From Affinundibacterium fentianense (GTDB lineage Bacteria > Pseudomonadota > Gammaproteobacteria > Burkholderiales > Burkholderiaceae_D), in assembly GCF_018139545.1 (NCBI RefSeq), contig NZ_JAGSPJ010000001.1:612664-676663 (forward strand): 64,000 bases of DNA, read 5' to 3'. Position numbers and translations under genes: made by a program. Positions 25,282 to 35,173 of this stretch are shown piece by piece (the first letter of the stretch is position 1; each line of letters starts with the position of its first letter). Under the pieces are notes generated by a model. That model made no database searches. It had not been told where the DNA came from and worked only from the letters and a program-made list of their open reading frames with translations.

Positions 25282-26199
25282 TTGAGTATTTTTAGCATGA
25301 CTGGTTACGCTACCAGTACTAATGAAACTGAGAACGGCACGATAACGATAGAAGTTAAAAGTGTCAATTCACGTTTTTTAGACTTGCAATTTCGGATTAA
25401 TGATGAATTTCGTTCGATTGAACCTCTGTTTCGTGATGCGCTCACTAAGAAAATAGCGCGTGGCAAAATAGAATGTCGTTTTAGTTTCGGCAAGAAACTT
25501 GCAGAGGAAAAACAAAAGACACTGAATGCAAGCTTACTGAATCAACTCAAGACTTTTCAAGATCAGCTGAAAGGTGATTTTCCGAATTCCGCCGAATTGA
25601 GCATGAATGAGCTGTTACGCTGGCCCGGTGTGATTGAAGAGGGCGAGATGAATTCTGAGCATCTTCAAGCAGCGATTTTGGAGAGCATAGAATCCACAAT
25701 CAAAGATTTTATTCAAAGCCGAGAACGCGAAGGCGCGAGCTTAGCTACGGTGCTGTTAGGTTGTGTTGATGAAATGGAAGCGATCGTTGAACGCATCAAA
25801 CCCTTACTTCCGACCGTTTTACAGCAATTCCAACAAAAAGCCATCAATCGATTGGAAGAGGCCTTAGGACTGGCCTTAGACAAGCCTGATTTGGTCAACG
25901 CTCCCAGCATTCCTCGTGAGGAAGTCCTTGATCGTATCCGTCAAGAAGTGACGATGTACGGAATTAGGATTGACGTTGCAGAAGAATTGACGCGACTGTC
26001 TGGTCATTTGTCCGAAACTCGACAAATTTTAAAAAAAGGTGGGCAGGTTGGGAAGCGCCTCGACTTTATGATGCAAGAACTAAATCGAGAGGCTAATACG
26101 CTAGGCTCGAAAGCTGCCTTAAAGGAATTGGCAGACGCATCAATGGAATTGAAATTATTGATCGAGCAAATGCGTGAGCAAGTTCAAAATCTCGAATAA
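25282..26199 (+). CDS. yicC: YicC-family endoribonuclease-like protein
   Basis: The protein has 305 residues, begins at TTG 25282 (GAGGA six bases upstream) and opens SIFSMTGYAT, matching the conserved N-terminus of the family (SMTxYA). The C-terminal DUF1732-like part is present with EELTRLSGHLSETRQIL, GKRLDFMMQELNREANTLGSK and ELKLLIEQMREQVQN. YicC proteins are reported as stress-related ribonucleases. It is divergent from the kinase operon and leads toward gmk, rpoZ and spoT, the usual betaproteobacterial order. Confidence 0.95.
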   Translation: MSIFSMTGYATSTNETENGTITIEVKSVNSRFLDLQFRINDEFRSIEPLFRDALTKKIARGKIECRFSFGKKLAEEKQKTLNASLLNQLKTFQDQLKGDFPNSAELSMNELLRWPGVIEEGEMNSEHLQAAILESIESTIKDFIQSREREGASLATVLLGCVDEMEAIVERIKPLLPTVLQQFQQKAINRLEEALGLALDKPDLVNAPSIPREEVLDRIRQEVTMYGIRIDVAEELTRLSGHLSETRQILKKGGQVGKRLDFMMQELNREANTLGSKAALKELADASMELKLLIEQMREQVQNLE

Positions 26200-26289
26200 A
26201 CTATCATCAAATTGATGATATCAACTACCAATCAATAACACTATTTAAAGATATTATTTAAATAGATAATCAAATTTCGGTGAATAGAT

Positions 26290-26937
26290 ATGTCCGTCCG
26301 CCCCCTTACTTCTGGATGTTTATTTATGATTTCCGCGCCTTCTGGCGCAGGCAAATCGTCGTTGGTTAGCGGCCTACTAAAACTAGAGCCCAACCTCAAA
26401 CTTTCAATATCTTTTACAACGAGACCCCCGCGCCCTGGCGAAGTCGATGGTCGTGAATATCACTTCATTACAGCCAACGATTTTCTGATCAGGAAAAACC
26501 GCGGAGAATTCTTGGAATTTGCGGAAGTTCATGGAAATTACTACGGCACATCGAAATTGCTGATCCAAGAAGCCATGAAATCTGGCACCGACATCCTTTT
26601 GGAAATTGATTGGCAAGGCGCGCAACAAGTCAATAAACAATTTGATCAAGTCGCGAGTATTTTTATACTTCCACCATCCATTGATGCCTTAGAAGAACGT
26701 CTAAATAAGCGTGGACAAGACTCTCAAGAGGTAATTACACGAAGGATTTTGGCTGCGGGAGGCGAAATGGCACACGCTCCCGAGTTTGAATATGTTATCA
26801 TCAACCAAGATTTTGATTTAGCATTGTCCGAATTGCGTGCCATAGTTAAGGCAACACGCTGTAGGACAAGCCAACAAATCGTGCGCAACGCCGCTCTTTT
26901 TGCCCAGTTAGGCATACAAACAAACACTTCGTTTTAA
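26290..26937 (+). CDS. gmk: Guanylate kinase
   Basis: The 215-residue protein is a typical guanylate kinase, which phosphorylates GMP to GDP. It has the P-loop APSGAGKSS near residues 15-23, the GMP-binding segment [19 protein letters not shown], the [15 protein letters not shown] motif and the lid region [15 protein letters not shown]. It lies 10 bp ahead of rpoZ. The pairing with rpoZ and spoT joins guanine nucleotide supply with (p)ppGpp metabolism. Confidence 0.97.
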   Translation: MSVRPLTSGCLFMISAPSGAGKSSLVSGLLKLEPNLKLSISFTTRPPRPGEVDGREYHFITANDFLIRKNRGEFLEFAEVHGNYYGTSKLLIQEAMKSGTDILLEIDWQGAQQVNKQFDQVASIFILPPSIDALEERLNKRGQDSQEVITRRILAAGGEMAHAPEFEYVIINQDFDLALSELRAIVKATRCRTSQQIVRNAALFAQLGIQTNTSF

Positions 26938-26946
26938 GGAAACATC

Positions 26947-27150
26947 ATGGCTCGTATCACCGTCGAAGACTCTCTCAAACAAATTCCAAATCGCTTCCAA
27001 TTGACTTTGTGCGCAACCTATCGTGCTCGTCAACTATTGCAAGGTCACACGCCAAAAGTTGATGCCAAGAACAAACCAACGGTAGTTGCCCTACGTGAAA
27101 TTGCGGATGGCAAAATCGGCATTGAAATGTTGAAAAAAGTTCCGTTTTAA
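26947..27150 (+). CDS. rpoZ: RNA polymerase omega subunit
   Basis: The 67-residue protein begins [19 protein letters not shown] and continues with the conserved [12 protein letters not shown] and [17 protein letters not shown] segments of the omega subunit. Omega helps assemble RNA polymerase and forms part of a ppGpp-binding site in proteobacteria. AAGGA stands seven bases before the ATG. It is 45 bp ahead of spoT. Confidence 0.98.
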   Translation: MARITVEDSLKQIPNRFQLTLCATYRARQLLQGHTPKVDAKNKPTVVALREIADGKIGIEMLKKVPF

Positions 27151-27195
27151 TCTCGCATTGCGCGGCTAAAGTGAAGCAGTCAGGAAAATCAAGGT

Positions 27196-29463
27196 ATGAA
27201 TTCGCAAGACGAAAAATCAACACCCACCCTGACCGCTGAAGCCGCAGTTATCCCGGCACACCCTCCCAAAAAGCAGCGACAAGCAGCCCAACAAGTTCCG
27301 CCCCCAGTGACGCCAAGCGTCGCATCGATTACTGAACTGACCAATCGGCTTAGCGAATACCTATCTGCCAGTGATTTAAAGCTTGTCAAAGAAGCCTATC
27401 GATTTTCCGACGAAATGCATTTAGGGCAAGTGAGGAAATCAGGCGAGCCCTATATTTCCCATCCAATCGCGGTTGCCGAAATCTGCGCAGAGTGGAAACT
27501 CGATGTACAGGCCATCATGGCGGCACTTCTGCATGATGTAATGGAAGATCAAGATGTCAAAAAAGAAGAGCTCATCGAGCGATTTGGAGCGCCAGTTGCA
27601 GCACTCGTTGATGGCCTATCCAAATTAGAAAAAATAGAATTTCAAAGCCATATCGAGGCACAAGCAGAGAATTTTCGAAAAATGCTGCTTGCGATGGCTC
27701 GCGACGTGCGTGTCATCTTGGTCAAACTCGCTGACCGATTGCACAACATGCGCACTCTAGGTGTGATGTCTGCAGAAAAACAAAGACGTATCGCAAGTGA
27801 AACCATGGAAGTTTATGTTCCCATTGCGCATCGCTTAGGGCTAAACAACATTTATCGAGAACTGCAAGATTTGTCTTTTGCGCATATCTATCCTTTGCGC
27901 TATCGCACGCTCGCAAAAGCAATCAAATCGGCGCGTGGCAATCGACGCGAAGTTGTCAATAAAATTATGGCCGCAGTAAAAACCACACTGTCTGAAGCGG
28001 GGCTCGATGCCCAAGTCGATGGACGAGAAAAAACGCTGTACGGTATTTACTGCAAGATGCGGGACAAACAACTCAGTTTTTCACAGGTGTTGGACATCTA
28101 CGGATTTCGTATAGTCGTTGACAATTTTCAAAACAGTTATTATGCACTCGGCACTTTACACGCTTTATATAAGCCCATGCCAGGCAAATTTAAAGACTAT
28201 ATTGCCATCCCAAAGTCAAACGGATACCAGTCATTGCATACGACCTTAATTGGCCCATATGGTACTCCAGTAGAGTTTCAAATTCGTACGAAAGAAATGC
28301 ATCGTGTAGCCGAATCGGGTGTCGCAGCGCATTGGCTGTACAAAAATGAGGATGCTAGTCTAACTGACTTGCAGCAACGTACTCACGCATGGCTACAATC
28401 GCTACTCGATATCCAAAAACAAACTGGTGATTCAGCGGAATTTTTAGAGCATGTAAAGGTCGATTTGTTTCCTGACTCGGTGTACGTTTTTACACCAAAA
28501 TCAAAAATTTTTGCGCTCCCCCGCGGTGCGACTGCGCTGGATTTTGCCTATAACATTCACACTGATATTGGTGATCAAGCGATTGCGACCCGGATTAATA
28601 ACGAGCCCGTACCTTTGCGTACCGAACTCAAAAATGGCGACATTATTGAAATCATTACGTCGCCCAATTCCCGGCCGACACCCAACTGGTTAACCTATGT
28701 GAGGACGGGAAAGGCGCGATCGGCAATTCGGCACTACTTACGCACGATCAACCTCAATGAATCAACAGAACTTGGCAAACAATTGCTTGCACAAGCCTTG
28801 GTTTCATTGCACCTTAATCCTGATTTACCCGACGCACTCGTCGATAAGCTCCTGAACGAGTCGAGTGCCAATACACTTGAAGAACTACACACTGACATTG
28901 GTATTGGCAAAAGAATGGCGGCACTTGTTGCGCGTCATATTCTAGATTTAGTCGAGAATGATTCACCTTCCATCCCTTTTCAACACTTGGGTGATGAAAA
29001 GCTATCCAAGCCTGATCCGGTCATTATTTACGGGAGCGAAGGTGTATCGGTACAACTATCACCGTGCTGCTTACCTATCCCGGGCGACAGCATTGTTGGG
29101 CAACTAAAACGCGATCAAGGATTGGTCGTTCATAGCAGTGACTGCAAGAATGCGAAACGTTTACAAGTAAAAGAACCAGATCGTTGGATTGATGTCACTT
29201 GGGGAGACGACTTAAATCGGCGTTTTGACTGCCGTATTTCAGTCATCGTCAATAATGAGCGCGGTGCATTAGCGCGTATTGCTGCAGAGATTGGCGAAGC
29301 GGATGCCAACATTATTCACGTGAATATGGAAGATGGAGAATCCAAGGACATGACTAAAATCCATTTCACCATTCAAATTGATGACCGCGTTCATTTAGCA
29401 AGAATCATTCGCAACGTCAAACACCTCAACGGCGTGAGCAAAATTCGTCGAGAATATTCTTAA
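27196..29463 (+). CDS. spoT: Bifunctional (p)ppGpp synthetase/hydrolase SpoT
   Basis: The 755-residue long RelA/SpoT homologue contains an HD hydrolase domain (HDVMED, His113-Asp114; DRLHNMRT), a synthetase domain (DGREKTLYGIYCKMRDK, SNGYQSLHTT, EFQIRTKEMHRVAESGVAAHW), a TGS domain (VDLFPDSVYVFTPKSKI) and a C-terminal ACT domain (NERGALARIAAEIGEADANI). The intact HD motif supports hydrolase function, so SpoT is preferred over RelA. The first 50 residues are a proline-rich, probably disordered extension. The gene ends 11 bp from convergent greB. Confidence 0.96.
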   Translation: MNSQDEKSTPTLTAEAAVIPAHPPKKQRQAAQQVPPPVTPSVASITELTNRLSEYLSASDLKLVKEAYRFSDEMHLGQVRKSGEPYISHPIAVAEICAEWKLDVQAIMAALLHDVMEDQDVKKEELIERFGAPVAALVDGLSKLEKIEFQSHIEAQAENFRKMLLAMARDVRVILVKLADRLHNMRTLGVMSAEKQRRIASETMEVYVPIAHRLGLNNIYRELQDLSFAHIYPLRYRTLAKAIKSARGNRREVVNKIMAAVKTTLSEAGLDAQVDGREKTLYGIYCKMRDKQLSFSQVLDIYGFRIVVDNFQNSYYALGTLHALYKPMPGKFKDYIAIPKSNGYQSLHTTLIGPYGTPVEFQIRTKEMHRVAESGVAAHWLYKNEDASLTDLQQRTHAWLQSLLDIQKQTGDSAEFLEHVKVDLFPDSVYVFTPKSKIFALPRGATALDFAYNIHTDIGDQAIATRINNEPVPLRTELKNGDIIEIITSPNSRPTPNWLTYVRTGKARSAIRHYLRTINLNESTELGKQLLAQALVSLHLNPDLPDALVDKLLNESSANTLEELHTDIGIGKRMAALVARHILDLVENDSPSIPFQHLGDEKLSKPDPVIIYGSEGVSVQLSPCCLPIPGDSIVGQLKRDQGLVVHSSDCKNAKRLQVKEPDRWIDVTWGDDLNRRFDCRISVIVNNERGALARIAAEIGEADANIIHVNMEDGESKDMTKIHFTIQIDDRVHLARIIRNVKHLNGVSKIRREYS

Positions 29464-29474
29464 TTGCCCTCGCC

Positions 29475-30032
29475 TTAGCTGCCACGGCTTGGATAGTCGA
29501 CCTGTAGCACAAGCAATTCGTCTACACCGTGTGGCGTCTTTAGTGAAACCGTATCCCCAACTTTTGCTTTAGTCAAAGCGCGAGCGACCGGCGATATCCA
29601 ACTAATTTTTCCATTCAGAGGATCAAATTCATCAACGCCTACAATACGAATCGTTGTAACTTCCCCCTCTTGATTTTCATATTCAACTGTCGCACCAAAA
29701 AAAATTTGATCTGAACCAAAATGCACACTAGGGTCAACGATCTCTGCCAGATCCAATCGCTTAGTCAGAAAACGAATTCGCCGGTCAATTTCACGTAGTC
29801 GTCGTTTCCCATAGATGTAATCACCATTTTCAGAACGATCTCCGTTCGACGCTGCCCACGAAACGATCCGCACTACTTCTGGTCTTTCATTATCGATCAA
29901 ATTCAAGAGCTCCGTCTTCATCCTAAGGTGCCCTTCTGGGGTTAAATAATTTTTCGCACCAGCTGGAATCGGCGGCGCACCAAACTCCTCTTCGTCATCT
30001 TGTTCCGACTCTTTTACAAATGCTTTACTCAT
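29475..30032 (-). CDS. greB: Transcription elongation factor GreB
   Basis: The 185-residue protein has an N-terminal coiled coil (TPEGHLRMKTELLNLID to RIRFLTKRLD) with the acidic tip region NGDRSENGDYIYGKRRLREID, and a C-terminal FKBP-like domain (FFGATVEYENQEGE, ISWISPVARALTKAKVGD). GreB enters the secondary channel of stalled RNA polymerase and triggers transcript cleavage. About 25 extra acidic residues precede the coiled coil. GreB is preferred over GreA from the KRRLREIDRRIRFL motif and the extended tail. Confidence 0.93.
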   Translation of the reverse strand: MSKAFVKESEQDDEEEFGAPPIPAGAKNYLTPEGHLRMKTELLNLIDNERPEVVRIVSWAASNGDRSENGDYIYGKRRLREIDRRIRFLTKRLDLAEIVDPSVHFGSDQIFFGATVEYENQEGEVTTIRIVGVDEFDPLNGKISWISPVARALTKAKVGDTVSLKTPHGVDELLVLQVDYPSRGS

Positions 30033-30285
30033 TTCGATTTCATCTTTCGTAAATTAGCTCCACAGTGATTTTACATGGTTGCAGCTTGGCGTATCGGCCT
30101 AAGAAGAAAATACTGAGTGATCATGAAAAGAGCGGCCAGCAAAAATACCCCGATCTCCTTCTCAAGTTGCAAGAAGACTTTATTTCCGTGACGCATCATG
30201 CAATAATCGCCTAGGCTTATCAACACGAGCAATTTGAAGAAAACGATGTCTAGAAAATTGCCTCGTCACCTCCGAAAGAATTTGC

Positions 30286-30933
30286 ATGACTGAAGATGCA
30301 CGCATCAAACTACTTCTAGTCGACACCCATCCAGTCGTACGAGAAGGAATTAAACAATTCATTCTCAATTCGAGCAATATCAAAGTCGTCGCTGAAGCAA
30401 ATAATGGACAGGAAGCCTTACGCATTATTCGACAAAAGTCAGTTGACATTATTCTTATCGAAATTGCGCTCAAAGATAGAAATGGAATTGACCTCATCAA
30501 ACAAATAAAACGTGAATTTCCAGAAGTAAATTTGATCGTTTATTCTTCACATCGTGAAGACCAATATGCCATTCGGGCTCTAAAGGCAGGTGCGGCAGGC
30601 TTTCTACACAAGTCAGCACAAGGTTCAGACCTGTTAGATGCCATCAACCAGGTCGCATCCGGATTGAAATTTATCAGTCCCGAATTGGCGCAAGAAATGG
30701 CTAACAATTTAAACACTGATCACAGCAACGAGCCACACAAATCATTATCTGATCGTGAATATCAGACAATGATGATGATCGCATCAGGAAAAAGTGTGAG
30801 CGACATTGCAAAAGAATTATCGTTATCAGTCAAGACAATTAGTGAATATCGCTCGCGAATATTACTGAAGATGAAATTACGCCACAACGCAGAACTAACA
30901 CATTATGCGATTAAAAACGAGCTGGTAGAATAA
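30286..30933 (+). CDS. NarL/LuxR-type response regulator with Glu at the phospho-acceptor site
   Basis: The 215-residue protein has a receiver domain (1-120) and a LuxR-type helix-turn-helix domain (about 145-210, LSDREYQTMMMIASGKSVSDIAKELSLSVKTISEYRSRILLKM). In the receiver, the first acidic site (LLLVDTHP) and the conserved Lys (FLHKSA) are present. At the expected phospho-acceptor position (VDIILIEIALKDRNG) residue 59 is Glu, encoded GAA at 30460-30462, instead of Asp. Glu often mimics the phosphorylated state, so the protein may act without a kinase; no histidine kinase gene is nearby. Targets are unknown; the adjacent cyclase and flagellar genes are candidates. Confidence 0.9.
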   Translation: MTEDARIKLLLVDTHPVVREGIKQFILNSSNIKVVAEANNGQEALRIIRQKSVDIILIEIALKDRNGIDLIKQIKREFPEVNLIVYSSHREDQYAIRALKAGAAGFLHKSAQGSDLLDAINQVASGLKFISPELAQEMANNLNTDHSNEPHKSLSDREYQTMMMIASGKSVSDIAKELSLSVKTISEYRSRILLKMKLRHNAELTHYAIKNELVE

Positions 30934-31007
30934 AGTCCACGAACGAATACTCGATCAAAGAATAGTCAACGCAAGGTAGTTCCATCGAATTTTACTGAAG
31001 GCGCATC

Positions 31008-32678
31008 ATGTCAGATAAGTTGAATACGAACGCAAGTAAATCGCCCACCGATATTGCGCGCGAAACCTTCAAACGTCTCGCTCTCGAACGAATCGCGCCG
31101 ACCCCAGAAGCATACCGCAAGTTGTATCTTGAAATTTCAGGTGTCGCCGATCACGAGACTGCCAAAGTCGAGCTCCCACAAGTACGATCAATTGACGAGA
31201 TTCTCCCATCAGAAGCAGAAAATATCCTCAATGGTTTCGCCAAATCCTTGCAAAAATCAACTGGTGAGCTCGCAAGTTTCGGGCATCGTTTCAGTCGCGC
31301 ACTCAAGGCAAAAAATTGGGACGATTTCGCGAAAGGACTGAATGAACTAGCTGGTAAAGTCACCACAAAACCCAATCCGATCAATCAAATTGAATTAGCA
31401 GAACTGCCGCCAGTGGCTGCGCCAACAGCAAAGAAAATTTCATTGGTTGACGATGAACCTATTGGTAGCAACAATCAAAAAGAATCCATTCTTAAAGATC
31501 TATTATTTCGGACTTTAAGTATGGCTTTAACATCGTTACTTAAGACGACCCCGCAACTGGCTGAAGAATCGGAATCGATAGGCAACGCCATCAAATTGGC
31601 CAATAACGAATCAGAGTTAAATCACATTGGCGCTCGTTTAAAGCAATTATGTTTTCAAATTGAATTGAAGAGTGGCGATACAGCCGAGCAACAAGAATTA
31701 CTCCTAAGACTTTTTTCATTGCTGCTCGAAAATGTGCGCGAACTCCTCGATGATGACAATTGGTTGCGAGGTCAGATCGAAGTTGTCCAAAACTTGATTG
31801 CTGGACCAATTGATCATCGCGCACTGCAAGAAGCCACGCGTAGTCTAAAAGATGTCATTTATAAACAAGGCGTCCTCAAACACAGTCTCGCCGAGTCCAA
31901 GACCTCTGTGAAGAATATGATGGCAACTTTTATTGACCGTCTCGATGTAATGACAAATACGACATCGCATTATCAAGAGAAAATTGACCAATACTCAAAA
32001 AAAATCAGCAACACGCGTGATTTAAATGAAGTTGAAACCATCATTCACGGAATTCTGAATGAAACTGAAACAATCCAAAACGAAGCATTGAATTCCCGCC
32101 AAATTATGTTGGCAGCGCAAAAAGAGGTCAAAGAAGCTGAAATCAGGATCAAAGAGTTAGAAGACAAGCTAGCCCATATGAGCGAACTCGTTCGTGAGGA
32201 CCAGCTTACAGGTAGTTTGAATCGGCGCGGATTAGACGATGTGTTCGAACGCGAAGCGGACCGCGCAGATCGACGTGGAACACCGCTTTGCGCTGCAATG
32301 CTTGATCTCGACAACTTTAAAAAACTCAATGATACGCATGGACATGCTGCTGGTGATGAAGCTTTGATTCATGTTGTGAGAATAGTCAAGCAAACATTGC
32401 GTTCAATTGATGTGATCGCTCGCTATGGTGGCGAGGAGTTTTTGATCGTTATGCCTGAAACCAGCCTTGAAGAAGCAGCCCGCGCGATGACTCGCGTCCA
32501 GAGAGAATTGACGACACATTTTTTTACCGCCAATGATCAACGATTATTCATTACATTCAGTGCTGGCGTGGCATTACGCGCAGCACATGAGTCACAAGAA
32601 TCTGTGCTTAAAAGAGCGGACAAAGCAATGTACGAAGCCAAGAAAACAGGAAAAAATCGCGTCGTCGTAGCGCAGTAA
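31008..32678 (+). CDS. Diguanylate cyclase with long helical N-terminal region
   Basis: The 556-residue protein has no membrane helix. About 370 mostly helical N-terminal residues, with a coiled coil before the catalytic domain (AAQKEVKEAEIRIKELEDKL), are followed by a GGDEF domain. The active-site motif is GGEEF at 474-478, and the RxxD inhibitory site is intact at 465-468, so an active, product-inhibited cyclase making c-di-GMP is expected. The N-terminal region resembles those of other betaproteobacterial cyclases but its signal is unknown. It ends at a bidirectional terminator shared with fliT. Confidence 0.93.
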   Translation: MSDKLNTNASKSPTDIARETFKRLALERIAPTPEAYRKLYLEISGVADHETAKVELPQVRSIDEILPSEAENILNGFAKSLQKSTGELASFGHRFSRALKAKNWDDFAKGLNELAGKVTTKPNPINQIELAELPPVAAPTAKKISLVDDEPIGSNNQKESILKDLLFRTLSMALTSLLKTTPQLAEESESIGNAIKLANNESELNHIGARLKQLCFQIELKSGDTAEQQELLLRLFSLLLENVRELLDDDNWLRGQIEVVQNLIAGPIDHRALQEATRSLKDVIYKQGVLKHSLAESKTSVKNMMATFIDRLDVMTNTTSHYQEKIDQYSKKISNTRDLNEVETIIHGILNETETIQNEALNSRQIMLAAQKEVKEAEIRIKELEDKLAHMSELVREDQLTGSLNRRGLDDVFEREADRADRRGTPLCAAMLDLDNFKKLNDTHGHAAGDEALIHVVRIVKQTLRSIDVIARYGGEEFLIVMPETSLEEAARAMTRVQRELTTHFFTANDQRLFITFSAGVALRAAHESQESVLKRADKAMYEAKKTGKNRVVVAQ

Positions 32679-32708
32679 TTCCCCAACATCGCAGCACAAT
32701 TTATATAT

Positions 32709-32748
32709 AAAAAAACTCACCATCGAAAATTTTCGGGTGAGTTTTTTT
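32709..32748. terminator. Bidirectional terminator between the cyclase gene and fliT
   Basis: AAAAAAACTCACC (32709-32721) pairs with GGTGAGTTTTTTT (32736-32748), and the inner part CGAAAATTTTCG is itself a palindrome. T runs on both strands serve the two convergent transcripts. Confidence 0.9.
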
Positions 32749-32776
32749 TAACATTCTTGGATAAGGTTTGTTGTGC

Positions 32777-33115
32777 TTAGGCTACCTGATTCGAACCATA
32801 TGCCTGCACTAATTTACGTTCAGTTTGATTACTACGTATGAGTTTCGAAAGATTAGCCATCCAAGGTTCAGTCAAATCGCGAATTTGTCTATCATCCGCG
32901 AGAATTTTCTGAATTATTTTCACCTTACGGTCCCGAGTTTCCCCAGTTAACTTTATCGGTCCCTCTCCTTCTCGCAAACTGGCAATATGCTCGGAACACT
33001 GGCTTTCAAGCTCCGTCAATCTATCCCAGTCTGCGTTTTTTGCAGCGAGTAACATTTGATCACTGATCACTGCAACTGTTTCGTAAATGCTTATTACGTC
33101 TTGGCTATTCAACAT
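32777..33115 (-). CDS. fliT: Flagellar protein FliT
   Basis: This small helical protein of 112 residues lies directly after fliS (3 bp gap), the standard place of fliT. The pattern IYETVAVISDQMLLAAKNADWDRLTELESQC is typical of FliT, the export chaperone of the filament cap protein FliD. Sequence conservation in this family is low, so the call rests mainly on position, size and helical pattern. Confidence 0.88.
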   Translation of the reverse strand: MLNSQDVISIYETVAVISDQMLLAAKNADWDRLTELESQCSEHIASLREGEGPIKLTGETRDRKVKIIQKILADDRQIRDLTEPWMANLSKLIRSNQTERKLVQAYGSNQVA

Positions 33116-33118
33116 AAT

Positions 33119-33595
33119 TCAGGCGCTCGTAAAAGTGGTTGAACGTGGGGCTAATGCGTCATATATTGGTGGCGGTTTTGGAACGCTACGAGCCGCTGGC
33201 AAACTATTCGGCGCGATGCCATTCCACGAGCTTCTCAAGTCTTCTAATAAACTCAACACTTCATGTAACAACTCTAATCGGTTTTTTAGGTTTGCTTGCA
33301 ATAACTGCATACTCATATATTCGTACAAAGAATCTAAATTGGCAGCAATTTCACCACCCGCTGTTTTATTCAAACTCGCACGTAGGCCACCGTCTATGAT
33401 CAAAATCGTACGAGAAATCGCACTACCCTTGCCGGGGATATCGCCAGCATTCATCAACTGAATTGCGGACTTTAAAGAAACAATTGCACCGTCAAACAAC
33501 ATCACGATGAGTCCGTGCGGACTTGCCGCAGCAACGCCTGTTTCCGTACCTACTGTCGCATAGGCATTTGCGCCACTTTGAGATGATCCAAACAT
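33119..33595 (-). CDS. fliS: Flagellin export chaperone FliS
   Basis: The 158-residue helical protein has the FliS signature: AYATVGTETGVAAASPHGLIVMLFDGAI near the N-terminus, and then the LEYM-like segment SLYEYMSMQLLQANLKN. FliS binds the C-terminal helices of flagellin in the cytoplasm and keeps it from polymerising before export. The last 20 residues are a proline-containing tail. It lies 15 bp after fliD in the operon fliD-fliS-fliT. Confidence 0.95.
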   Translation of the reverse strand: MFGSSQSGANAYATVGTETGVAAASPHGLIVMLFDGAIVSLKSAIQLMNAGDIPGKGSAISRTILIIDGGLRASLNKTAGGEIAANLDSLYEYMSMQLLQANLKNRLELLHEVLSLLEDLRSSWNGIAPNSLPAARSVPKPPPIYDALAPRSTTFTSA

Positions 33596-33610
33596 ATTGT
33601 TCTCCGAATA

Positions 33611-35056
33611 TTAATAACTGGTATTTTGCAGTGCTGATAATTGTTGCGTCAGATAATTGCTCGTTGACGTCATATTTGAAATCATCGTGTCCAGCGCCGA
33701 AAATTGCTTTGTGTAGCGATTTTCAACCTGGGTCAGGCGATAATTTTCCTTGGTTTTTTGTGTGCCAATATCCTTGATTGAAGAGTTAATCCCCTCAATA
33801 CGTCCATTTAAGGTCGCATCTTTGCCAAAAATCATGCTACTGACTAGTGAATTGATGCGCGATCCAAAACCTACCGTTCCATCTGCATTTGCAATAAATA
33901 ATCGCTTTAAATCTTTGGATGGATCCGCCAAAGTTTGGCTCAATTTGTCAGACTTTAGAACCAGGGTCCCATCGGACTGAAAATTAATTCCCACGTCAGA
34001 TAAAACGGATAAACCTGCCGTGCCTCCTGGGATTGCGCTAGTCAATGCGGAGCGAATTTGTGTGATGATATTTCGCGCGGTCGCGTCTCCAGTCAAAACG
34101 CTGCCTTTACCAGTCGCTACGTTATATGCCGTTGCGTCGGTAATCTGTTTATTCACCGCGTTATAAGCAGTAACGAAAGCAGTTAATGCCGTACTTACCT
34201 TCGAGTTATCGGTAGTGAGGGTGAGCTTGGTGGTGACATTTAACGCTGATTCTTTGGTCAGGTTTAGCGTGACACCAGAAATGGCGTCAGAAATCGAATT
34301 GGTCGATTTCGTAATAGTGACGCCATCCACTTTAATAACGGCATTCTTTGGCTCGACATTTTGCGTCATATTCGAAGTGCCGCCTGTTGTTCCATTGTAT
34401 GCCAACATAGAAAGTCCGGCAGCGCCTGATTCAACTACTGTAATTTTTGCAGAATTTGCTAAGCCTGACTCTTTTGAGCTGAGCGAAAGTTTGAAATTGG
34501 TACCATCATTGATGATGGTCGCGGTCATCCCTGTGTTGGCATTATTGATCGCATCTCGGATGCCCTCCAAAGTATTATTTGAGGAATCAATCGTAATACT
34601 TTTTTGTGCGATCGTCGTATTTGCGGTGAACGTTACAGGTGGACTACCTGAATCACTATACGTACCAAAGTCTAACGTGATTGTGCCATTACCCACTGTC
34701 GCTGTTTTACTTGCAACGCCTGAAGATATCAGTTTTTGGGCTTGAGCTAAGGACTTGACTTCCACGCTATAAGAGCCCGCTCCGGATGCACCACTCACAG
34801 AAGCTGAAAAAATTGAGGAGTCAGCGACGCTAGCGGTCGCAGAAGTGAAAGTGGAACTGAGATTTAGGGTCTGCGCTGCCGTTTGCAAGTTCGATAGCGC
34901 ACTTTTCATCGAACCATAGGCTGATAACTTCGACTGATAACTGGCTTCTTTTTTTTCAAGATTCTTCAATGGCAATTGTTCAACTGTCATCAATTGACTG
35001 ATGATTGTCTTCACATCCAAATTGGAACCGACTCCAGCGGAACTGATGGTCGCCAC
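33611..35056 (-). CDS. fliD: Flagellar filament capping protein FliD
   Basis: The 481-residue protein starts MATISSAGVGSNLDVKTIISQLM, the conserved FliD N-terminus, contains a Flagellin_IN-like segment, and ends in the C-terminal coiled-coil domain (RLTQVENRYTKQFSALDTMISNM). FliD caps the growing filament and helps flagellin fold into place. A sigma-28 promoter is 35 bp upstream of the ATG, so the fliDST operon belongs to the late flagellar class. Confidence 0.97.
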   Translation of the reverse strand: MATISSAGVGSNLDVKTIISQLMTVEQLPLKNLEKKEASYQSKLSAYGSMKSALSNLQTAAQTLNLSSTFTSATASVADSSIFSASVSGASGAGSYSVEVKSLAQAQKLISSGVASKTATVGNGTITLDFGTYSDSGSPPVTFTANTTIAQKSITIDSSNNTLEGIRDAINNANTGMTATIINDGTNFKLSLSSKESGLANSAKITVVESGAAGLSMLAYNGTTGGTSNMTQNVEPKNAVIKVDGVTITKSTNSISDAISGVTLNLTKESALNVTTKLTLTTDNSKVSTALTAFVTAYNAVNKQITDATAYNVATGKGSVLTGDATARNIITQIRSALTSAIPGGTAGLSVLSDVGINFQSDGTLVLKSDKLSQTLADPSKDLKRLFIANADGTVGFGSRINSLVSSMIFGKDATLNGRIEGINSSIKDIGTQKTKENYRLTQVENRYTKQFSALDTMISNMTSTSNYLTQQLSALQNTSY

Positions 35057-35090
35057 GAATATCTCCTCAAGAAAACCGTACTATACCCAG

Positions 35091-35117
35091 TTATCGGCAA
35101 GATTTAATCTAACTTAA
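35091..35117 (-). promoter_or_regulatory. Sigma-28 (FliA) promoter of fliD
   Basis: On the minus strand TTAAGTTA (complement of 35110-35117) is followed, 11 bp on, by GCCGATAA (complement of 35091-35098). The -10 is identical to the enterobacterial sigma-28 consensus and the -35 matches 6 of 8 positions. Confidence 0.85.
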
Positions 35118-35173
35118 GAGGGAGAAAAACCCGCTAATTCTAAGACTCTGCTCAAAAAACAAGCAGCCTTTAA

